Under the pieces are notes generated by a model. That model did not search any database. It had not been told where the DNA came from and was given only the letters and a program-made list of their open reading frames with translations. A DNA stretch of 64,000 bases from contig VXAI01000198.1 of assembly GCA_013399305.1 (NCBI GenBank), forward strand, positions 134,413 through 198,412, read 5' to 3'. The translations under genes were made by a program, and so were the position numbers. The stretch is from Rostratula benghalensis. Its lineage: Eukaryota > Chordata > Aves > Charadriiformes > Rostratulidae. This document shows positions 27,305 to 64,000 of the stretch, in pieces; the first letter of the stretch is position 1, and each line of letters begins with the position of its first letter.

Positions 27305-28490
27305 GCCAAGCACAATCCGATGTGCTGTGATATGAGTTTTAGTTTGGAAGGTCTTGAAGCGCTTTGCAAAGTCCAGATCTGAGGCATCTCTCTTGGAGAA
27401 TTGCTGGCAGCAGCCTCCTGACACCTCAGAGCTTGAATGTCCACAAGTCTGTGGAGCAGGATGGCCCTGTGTAGGGTTTAGCAGCTGTGTAGCAGTGTGG
27501 GAAGTGCACAATGTCAAGTGAGGCAGGTTATTTTCTCTTCTGGAAGGTAAAGGAGAATCAAAAAAAAACACTACAAACTCCAAAGAAATGAAAAACAGTA
27601 GAGGCAGGCTCTGCATCTGGAAGCAGTTGCTCTGTGTCCCGTAGCAAGTGACTGTGTGTGTGCATGTGTACAAACACTGGGATGCATGTAGCATGCCCGT
27701 GCTACACTTTGTGCTTCTTAGTGGATGGCAATTGTGTGATATGTGCATGTGTGTCCGTGTTTAGGAACACTAGTGGTGTGCTGACTGTGATGTGTATCTA
27801 TTTGATATGCACATCTAATTGTGTCCATTGGGTCTCTGCGTTTCTTGCTGTCACTGCTCCTTTCTGCTGAAACTCAGGAGGTGGCAGTGACTCAATCCCT
27901 ACTTCAGTTCCCTGGGTAATCTAGTGTTTTCTTGCTCTCTGACATCCCAAAACAAAGCAAGCCATTCTGAACAAATGTCCCCAAGCAATAGACAGGCAGT
28001 CCCAACATAAAAACTGACATCAGAAGGGCAATATGACTGTAGAGCTTTTACGATTTGAGCTGAGCTATCCCTTCTACTGTGGCTGCACATCTGGTCTGGC
28101 TGGTGCCTGGTGCCCTGCATCCCTCTGCATCTCTGAAAGGTGCTGCTGGGCATGGCCTGCAGAAGGGCAGTGCCTCTGAAGCCTCAGCATGTTTTGGACC
28201 CAGCACTCAGAGGGGTGGGAGGGAACGACGACCCCTCTCCTGGGTGTCAGGCATTACCTGTGAGATGCCAGGCTCCTGGGTATATCTGCAGGGCTGCTCT
28301 TTCTCTGCTGTTCCCGAGGTGGTACCTGCAGCTCTGACCCACTCCCTGCTTTTGGCAACAGTCATCTGCTTTCCGGAGGCAGCTTGGTATTAAATATCCT
28401 GTCTGACACAATAATGGAGAGAAAATGAACAAATTCCATTAGCGGCTGGCGATTCCTTCAGGGTCTGCGTTGGAGCAAGGAGGGAGCCTG

Positions 28491-28601
28491 TATTTTTAGA
28501 TAGAATGCAATGTAACTTACTGGCTCTCTCAAAGCTGGGGAGTAGAGAACCAAGGAGGAGAGGGGGACGCCGGGCTCAGGTTTCAGCTGAAGTGCCGGAC
28601 T
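28491..28601 (+). promoter_or_regulatory. Candidate ANK1 promoter and 5'UTR
   Basis: A TATA-like TATTTTTAGA (28491-28500) overlaps AGATAG (28498-28503), a WGATAR GATA-factor site. About 100 bp downstream is a start codon in good context (see the next entry). The stretch just before that ATG is enriched in CpG compared with its surroundings. A GATA site overlapping a TATA-like box is known from chicken erythroid promoters. That this is a real promoter is inference. Confidence 0.35.
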
Positions 28602-28640
28602 ATGGCAGCACGAAAGGGCAGGTCCGGTCCAGACGTGGCT
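28602..28640 (+). CDS. ANK1: Candidate alternative first coding exon of ANK1
   Basis: ATG at 28602 has A at -3 and G at +4. It opens a 13-codon frame (MAARKGRSGPDVA) that ends exactly at a strong donor, GTGAGTAT, at 28641. The exon ends in phase 0, matching exon 2, which begins in phase 0 at 30596. Vertebrate ANK1 genes have several short first exons that all join exon 2; the human erythroid one encodes only nine residues. The peptide itself is not one I recognise, so the call rests on position, context, phase and donor. Confidence 0.4.
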
Positions 28641-58441
<29,801 letters not shown>

Positions 58442-59138
58442 ACTGCACACATGTTCTGACACTTACCTGAGAAGAGAGGAGAGGAAAGCAGAGTGGAAGG
58501 GAGCAGGGCTGGCTGTACATGTTTCTATAGGCTAATGGCATGATTTCTGTATGAGACATACTTACTGTCCTATCCGCATGACTGACTGACTGCAAGACGC
58601 ATGAGCTACAGTACTTAAAAATGACGGAGGGGCCTCCGTCCCTGCCCCACTGCTGCCAGGAGCCCAGCAACAGCAGCACGCACCAGGGGCATCCTCTCAG
58701 CAACTCTGGGAGGTAAAAGCTGGACTGGCAGAAAATGAGAAGGAAGGAGACATCACCCTCGTGCGTTTGCGTGTCTAAATGCATCCCCACGCCTGTGCTC
58801 CAGCTGCAAGAAGGAAGCCAGGGAAGCACACACCACTCACCATGGAAAGAGAGAGGGGCCCGACCCCCCCATCACCCGTGCTGCCTCCGCTGGACTCACC
58901 TCTCCTCCTACTCAGTGAGTGCTGGGTTGTGGGGAGGGCAGCACTTGCTGGGGATGTGTGGGTTGGGGGCTTCAGGGAGCACAACGGCCCTGGGCAGAGA
59001 GGCTGGTGTGGGGCAGCCCTTCCCCTCCCCAGCACGTGCAGCATCTCCCACCCGGGCAGGGCTCTGGGCTGAGCACTGGTCTTGATGCTTGTGTTGAAAG
59101 TGTAAACTGTACAGCAATCAGCCTTGTGTATATGAACC

Positions 59139-59144
59139 AATAAA
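59139..59144 (+). promoter_or_regulatory. Proximal poly(A) signal AATAAA
   Basis: Canonical hexamer in the ANK1 3'UTR, about 0.7 kb after the exon 44 stop. Confidence 0.65.
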
Positions 59145-60645
59145 TACTATGCAAACCCCTAGGGACACTCTAGCAGTATGTACAAAGCACTAACAGCTCT
59201 GCTCCCAAATACCTCTTCAGGTTGCAGGACAGGCAAGGCCTGTGGAGTGGGTGAGCAGCTCTGGTGAATGGAGCTGGGAGGCTGCAGAAGAAGGGCAGCA
59301 GACTGTGCCCTGTGCCTCTCCGGCTAAGCCTGGTCCTTCCTGGCCTGAAGAGGGTCCCACAGGTGCAGTCCCAGGGGCCCTCCATGGCACAAGCCCCAGT
59401 TTGGGTTAGATCCCACTGGGGTGAAGCTGTAAAGCCTGCGCTGAGGTGGTCAGGGCCCAAGGACAGTGGGTAGTTAGAGCAGGGGATGCTTGTGCCACAC
59501 ATGGGGTTGTGCCTAGGTCTACTCAGCACAAAATCTGCTCAGGAGATGAGCCAGGAGCTGGCAGGAGCCAGCAGCCCTGCACGATGCACCCCACAAAAGG
59601 GCTTTGCAGGGTCCCCTGCCCTCCCTCCGGGGGGGCACAAATGAGCATATCCCCTTGTCCCCGTGGATGCTGACCCTCCCAGGACCAGCCCCAAAGACGT
59701 GGGGGGCTGCTCGCTCCCCTGGTGGGTGCTCTGTGGCCAGGTGACAGGGCCAGGTGCAGCAGCCTGGGCCAAGCAATTACCCTGGGAGCCAGAACAGCCC
59801 CGGGGCCAGCTACCCAAACAGGAGGCCAGTGATGGGCAGAGCTGGCAAGCTGTGCAGTCGGTTGAGTTTGCTGCAATACTTGACCCCAGGAGGGCCAGAT
59901 GCAGGCAGTGGCAGTAGGTCCCATGTCCCCAAGTCTGTCCTTCACCTAAACAACATGGGGCCCTGCTCTTTGTAGCACAGTGGTGTGGGGACCCCCTGCT
60001 CTTTCCCCTGGAGGTGGCCATGGACTTGTTTTGCAGGGCCTGAGTTTGCTCTGTGGCCACATGCAGAACAAGCCCACCTCCATCTTCAGGCTGGTGGTCC
60101 TGGCAGGGCAGCCCTGTCTCACTGAGGGTGCGCATCTGCTGGGAGAGCCCCTGGCTCCCCTGCAGTCAAGAAGACACCTTGCTGCAGCGAAGCAACTGAC
60201 CCAGCTTAGCCTCGGAGAGCAAAGTGACCCCTTCCCACCCTAGAGTTGAGCCATATAGGCACTGGTTCTCCCTCCATTGCCCTTGTTGTATACAATAACC
60301 TCCCTAGACCCAGCTGACTCCGTAGCATCACCGTAAAGTTGTGTGTGGGTCCTGTGCTTTGGCCTTGTCTGCGCCTTAGGGAATGTGCTGTGCTGCAACC
60401 GTGCCAGGCACCTGCAGTGACATTGCTTTGCGCTCGGATTGCTCGTAGAGCTGGTAGGGGAGGCTGCACCCGACATTGAGCCTAGAGAATGCTGCAGTCT
60501 GCACACTAGAAGCTTTTTAGAAATTTTAAAAATTACTTTTATTTCCTTTTTTTAATTGTTATGGAAACAAGCCTTTTGGATCTCCCTGTCTTAGCCCCTG
60601 ATCTATAGATCGTTTCCCTGTACACCAGCTATCAGACTATGAATT

Positions 60646-60651
60646 AATAAA
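60646..60651 (+). promoter_or_regulatory. Distal poly(A) signal AATAAA
   Basis: Canonical hexamer at the end of an AT-rich stretch, followed within about 30 bases by TGTCTCGTCTCTGCTTTTCC, a GT/T-rich downstream element. Confidence 0.7.
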
Positions 60652-60880
60652 GAAACCGACACAGACCCTGTCTCGTCTCTGCTTTTCCAAGGGTGCAGGG
60701 AAGGCTGAGGCTCGCAGTGGGTGGCCGGTGGGGTCCCCTCTGCTCGTGCCCCGTTGCCAGGAAGGCGGGGGGAAGTCGTGGGGGCTGGCAGTTGTAGGAG
60801 GGCACGCACCCCCGCGCAGGTCCCAGGGCTGTCCGCGGGGTGTGTGTGTCTTCCCAGCCGCACCGGCGCTGCCGTACCCG

Positions 60881-60913
60881 GGCCCGGGCCCGGGCCCCGG
60901 CCCCGTCCCTCCC
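60881..60913. repeat. GC-only CCCGGG-type tract at gap edge
   Basis: Repeated GGGCCC/CCGGGC units run into the gap. This explains why the assembly broke here. Confidence 0.7.
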
Positions 60914-61514
60914 NNNNNNNNNNNNNNNNNNNNNNNNNNNNNNNNNNNNNNNNNNNNNNNNNNNNNNNNNNNNNNNNNNNNNNNNNNNNNNNNNNNNNNN
61001 NNNNNNNNNNNNNNNNNNNNNNNNNNNNNNNNNNNNNNNNNNNNNNNNNNNNNNNNNNNNNNNNNNNNNNNNNNNNNNNNNNNNNNNNNNNNNNNNNNNN
61101 NNNNNNNNNNNNNNNNNNNNNNNNNNNNNNNNNNNNNNNNNNNNNNNNNNNNNNNNNNNNNNNNNNNNNNNNNNNNNNNNNNNNNNNNNNNNNNNNNNNN
61201 NNNNNNNNNNNNNNNNNNNNNNNNNNNNNNNNNNNNNNNNNNNNNNNNNNNNNNNNNNNNNNNNNNNNNNNNNNNNNNNNNNNNNNNNNNNNNNNNNNNN
61301 NNNNNNNNNNNNNNNNNNNNNNNNNNNNNNNNNNNNNNNNNNNNNNNNNNNNNNNNNNNNNNNNNNNNNNNNNNNNNNNNNNNNNNNNNNNNNNNNNNNN
61401 NNNNNNNNNNNNNNNNNNNNNNNNNNNNNNNNNNNNNNNNNNNNNNNNNNNNNNNNNNNNNNNNNNNNNNNNNNNNNNNNNNNNNNNNNNNNNNNNNNNN
61501 NNNNNNNNNNNNNN
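60914..61514. other. Assembly gap (601 N)
   Basis: Unsequenced. Open frames that span it are artefacts. It lies in a GC-rich island upstream of NKX6-3 and may hide promoter elements. Confidence 1.
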
Positions 61515-61583
61515 CCGGCGCTGTCCAGCGCGCGCCGCGTCCCCCCGCCACCGCCTTTCAAAGCGCAATTTGTCTGGGCCGGG

Positions 61584-61727
61584 CCAATCCCGCGCTGGTC
61601 CCGCGGCGCGGCCAATGGCGGCCGAGGCCGCCGAGAGCCGGCCAATGGGAGCCGCCACCTGCCACAGCCCGGCCAATGGGAGCCGCCACCTGCCACAGCC
61701 CGGCCAATGGGAGCCGCGTATTCCAAT
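61584..61727 (+). promoter_or_regulatory. Array of six CCAAT boxes upstream of NKX6-3
   Basis: CCAAT begins at 61584, 61612, 61642, 61673, 61704 and 61723, all on the + strand. Spacings are 28, 30, 31, 31 and 19 bases. Five sit in a GGCCAAT context, the preferred NF-Y core. The array lies about 270-410 bp upstream of the NKX6-3 ATG in CpG-rich DNA without a clear TATA box, so it is the likely core promoter. Confidence 0.65.
61638..61717 (+). repeat. 31-bp tandem repeat, about 2.6 copies
   Basis: Units start at 61638, 61669 and 61700. Each full unit contains CCAAT and an E-box CACCTG; the third copy ends after 18 bases. Confidence 0.9.
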
Positions 61728-61993
61728 GACCCTGGGCTTTATCCGAGAAGTGTTGGCTCGTCCCAAGCCCAAGTTGGGTCCGGAGCGAGAGCCCCCGCGG
61801 CGGGGTCGCCCGGGGTCTGCCCTGGCCCGCGGCCGCCTGCCCCCCCGGGACGTGCGCCCCGGCCAGTCTGACGCGGCCCTGGGGCCACCCAGGTGCTCTC
61901 TGGCTGAGGTGGGAGCCCCTGGGCTGGTGAGGATGGGCCGACCATCACACCCCGGGGGAGCCAAGCTCTGAGGGCTGCCTTGACGCTGGAGCC

Positions 61994-62375
61994 ATGGACG
62001 CCAACCTGCCGGGCACATTCCTGCTCAACGGCCCCTCGCTGGGCCCCTTCCCAGAGGCCAAGGCACCCGTCTGCCAGTACTCGGTGCAGAGCTCCTTCTA
62101 CAAGCTGGGCCCCCCCGGGCTTGGTGCCCAGCTGGCTGCCGGCACCCCACACGGCATCTCCGACATCCTCAGCCGGCCTGCAGCGACTCCCAACAGCGGC
62201 CTCCTCCCCGGCTACCCCCACGCGGGCGGATTTAACGGACTGAGCTCCCCAGGCGTCTATTATGGGCCCCAGGTGGGGGCCCTCCCCAAAGCCGGTGGCG
62301 AGTACCTGCCAAGGGGCCGGAGCTGCTGGGCAGAGGCGGCCCCAGAGTGGCGGGGCGGCCGGCAGTGTGGTGGCC
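61994..62375 (+). CDS. NKX6-3: NKX6-3 exon 1
   Basis: Start GCCATGG is a good Kozak context. The exon has 382 nt and 127 codons, from [12 protein letters not shown] to WRGGRQCGG, plus one base, with donor GTAAGT. Confidence 0.95.
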
Positions 62376-63840
62376 GTAAGTACCGTGGGGATGGGATGGG
62401 TGGGCAGCGGGTGGGTGCTGCAGGTGGAGGGCACCCCACAGAGCCCTGACCCATCGGCACTGGGACAGGAATGTGAGGCAGCCTCTCGGCTAGTCACCCT
62501 GTGGGCAGGAGGGTGGAAATGGCCCCAGCGCCAGAGCTGATAGACCTCACCTCAGCCTGCCGCAGAGGTTTTGCCTCAAGAGCAGGGGCAGCTCCAATGG
62601 CAGAGATAACTCTGCTTAGCCCTCAGACAAGTCACAGCTGGCAAGGACAGGTAAAGCCTGCTGCCCGAGGGATCCCCCATCCCTCTGGCAGCCTCCCTGG
62701 GGTCAGTACTCGGCCCAGCTTGGGCAGAGACCGGTGGGATGGCTGGTCCTGGGCTGGCAGTGCTGCCTGCCTGGTGGAGGGATGGCAGGGGGATTGCAGA
62801 GCGTGTGACCACTGTCTCAGAGGGTGGGCAGGAGGGGTGCACCCACTGTCCTGTGAAGAGCCCTGTGAGGCTCCATTTGCAGCTATTCACATCCTGCAGC
62901 CTTGGCCCCTTTTCTCCTCTCCGGATGATGCTCCTGGAGCAGACAGTTCTGCCAGCTCTGCCACAAGCCATCCAGCACTGCCTGCCTTCCCATCATGCGT
63001 TCTGCAAGGCGTGGGGCATGGTGTTCCTGGTGCTGCATGGCTCTGGGGTCATGCACTGCTGCTGATAGACCCAGCTGGGGTCTCTCGCTGGGCCCTCTCA
63101 GCACAACAAATTAGTGCTGTCCCCAGAGCAGGCGATTCACAGCCCAGCTCTGGCTCTGTGGGGCAGGCGGAGAGGGCAGCTCGTCCTGCCTGGGGTGAGG
63201 CTGAAGCCTTGACACCAAGATATGGTTCCAATCCAGATAGGAGCCAGCATGGATGGACACTGCGGGTGCTGAGGGCTCGTGCTGTGTTCCGAAAGGCAAG
63301 AGCTGCCCTGAGCCGTGCCTGTAGTGAGCCTCGGTGCTCACCCTCCTCCCTCCTCTCTCACAGCCCCGGCTCACCTGGCCGACAGCATCCATAAGAAGAA
63401 GCACACACGTCCAACCTTCACAGGACACCAGATCTTTGCGCTGGAGAAGACTTTTGAGCAAACCAAGTACCTGGCAGGTCCGGAGAGAGCACGTCTGGCC
63501 TATTCTCTTGGCATGACTGAGTCGCAGGTGAAGGTGAGTGTGGGTCCCTGCATGGCATGGGGTGCGTGGCGTGGTGGCTGCTAACCGAGCCAGTCCCGTG
63601 GGGTGGCAGGTCTGGTTCCAGAACCGACGGACCAAATGGAGGAAGAAGAGTGCCCTGGAGCCCTCCTCATCCTCACAGCGGGCGGGGGGCTCTGGTGGAG
63701 AGCGGGCGGCTTCTGAGGCTGAGGATGACGAGTACAACAAGCCCCTGGACCCTGACTCGGATGATGAGAAGATCCGGCTGCTGCTGAGGAAGCACCGTGC
63801 GGCCTTCTCGGTGCTGGGCTTGGGCACACACAGCGGCTGA
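61994..63840 (+). CDS. NKX6-3: Homeobox protein NKX6-3
   Basis: Three exons give 260 residues, against about 265 in mammals. The N-terminus has the family motifs [22 protein letters not shown], and GISDILSRP, an engrailed-like repressor motif. The homeodomain spans about residues 138-197 ([18 protein letters not shown] through [12 protein letters not shown]), with Q50 and N51 as expected for NK-class binding to TAAT sites. The acidic tail has [16 protein letters not shown] and ends [18 protein letters not shown]6-3 is a nuclear transcription factor of gut endoderm and endocrine cells. It differs from NKX6-1/6-2 by its short, non-alanine-rich N-terminus. Its place directly after ANK1 matches human synteny. 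Confidence 0.96.
62376..63363 (+). other. NKX6-3 intron 1
   Basis: 988 bp. A long open frame running through it (62501-63394) has no homology features and reads exon 2 in another frame. Confidence 0.85.
63364..63533 (+). CDS. NKX6-3: NKX6-3 exon 2 (homeodomain helices 1-2)
   Basis: A 170-nt exon: [18 protein letters not shown] through [12 protein letters not shown]. Donor GTGAGT. Confidence 0.97.
63610..63840 (+). CDS. NKX6-3: NKX6-3 exon 3 (helix 3 and acidic tail)
   Basis: Starts [20 protein letters not shown], the recognition helix, and ends at TGA 63838-63840. The preceding intron is 76 bp. Confidence 0.97.
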   Translation, partial: VWFQNRRTKWRKKSALEPSSSSQRAGGSGGERAASEAEDDEYNKPLDPDSDDEKIRLLLRKHRAAFSVLGLGTHSG

Positions 63841-64000
63841 GCCCCTCTGGGCCATGGGGTGCCTGGCCCGGCCACCTGCTTCCTGCCAGGGGGGAGGTGA
63901 CCCCCATGCAGATGCCTGGCTGTGGGGATGGGGTGTCTGCCGCCCCCCTCCTGGTGGCTCCTGCCCAGGAAAGGTGGCTTGCAGGGCTGGAAGCAGCACG
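63841..64000 (+). other. NKX6-3 3'UTR, truncated by window end
   Basis: GC-rich non-coding sequence. No poly(A) signal is seen before the edge. Confidence 0.7.

Larger units (their letters stand above)
1..28490. other. Non-coding flank or first intron of ANK1
   Basis: No exon with a recognisable protein match was found on either strand. Open frames here are short, lack conserved motifs and do not join at good splice sites. The base composition looks AT-richer than the ANK1 exon cluster. In mammals ANK1 has a very long first intron and several alternative first exons, so this stretch could be intron 1, upstream flank, or both. It holds low-complexity T/G-rich tracts (for example near 10770-10830 and 15400-15475) and the small repeats listed separately. 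Confidence 0.6.
58442..60670 (+). other. ANK1 3'UTR
   Basis: Non-coding sequence from the TGA to the distal poly(A) signal. The proximal signal would give a UTR of about 0.7 kb, the distal one about 2.2 kb. The last 180 bases (about 60490-60660) are AT-rich, unlike the GC-rich surroundings, as is common for conserved UTR ends. Confidence 0.65.

Noticed and set aside
27191..27748. Minus-strand frame with repeated FYSIL
   Set aside because: It is the translation of the AATAG microsatellite.
60603..62018. Very long open frames on both strands across the N gap
   Set aside because: Most of the length is unknown bases; the flanks show no protein motifs and the true gene (NKX6-3) begins at 61994.
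62501..63394. 297-codon + strand frame in NKX6-3 intron 1
   Set aside because: It reads through the exon 2 acceptor in the wrong frame and has no conserved motif.

Overview
The window is vertebrate nuclear DNA. It holds almost all of the ankyrin-1 gene (ANK1) and, 3.5 kb beyond its last coding exon, the homeobox gene NKX6-3, both on the + strand. The neighbouring pair in this order matches the human 8p11 locus. Exons 2 to the last coding exon fit in about 28 kb, and many introns are only 85-140 bp. I see no primate- or rodent-type repeats, there is a long AATAG microsatellite, and the 3' half is GC-rich. Together these suggest a bird, probably a GC-rich microchromosome. The bird assignment is inference; the gene identities are read directly from the translated exons.

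Layout. Positions 1-28490 are AT-richer DNA without a recognisable exon: upstream flank or first intron of ANK1. A candidate first coding exon lies at 28602-28640, with a TATA-like/GATA site about 100 bp upstream. The certain gene starts with exon 2 at 30596. Exons 2-21 encode the ankyrin repeats, most as single 33-codon repeats. Exons 22-25 are the linker, including a 24-nt microexon. Exons 26-34 encode the ZU5-ZU5-UPA spectrin-binding module, exons 35-38 the death domain, and exons 39-44 the regulatory C-terminus. Every junction was checked for reading phase and all are compatible; I found no frameshift or internal stop. From exon 2 the mature protein is about 1,902 residues (exon 43 ending) or about 1,878 residues (exon 44 ending).

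Inside the gene, 55379-55597 is the start exon of the small muscle ankyrin (sAnk1), which carries a membrane anchor in place of the repeats and shares the last exons. The 3'UTR has two AATAAA signals about 1.5 kb apart. A 601-base assembly gap (60914-61514) sits in the GC-rich promoter region of NKX6-3. After the gap come six CCAAT boxes, three of them inside a 31-bp tandem repeat, and then NKX6-3 in three exons (260 residues) with an intact homeodomain.

The two products are not one pathway. ANK1 links spectrin to membrane proteins in red cells, and sAnk1 links sarcoplasmic reticulum to obscurin. NKX6-3 is a transcription factor of gut and pancreas. I did not find a wholly new system. The best leads are regulatory: a conserved-looking in-frame internal acceptor giving a 'band 2.2'-like isoform, a sequence resembling miR-486 in the last ANK1 intron, the CCAAT array, and several undocumented splice options.
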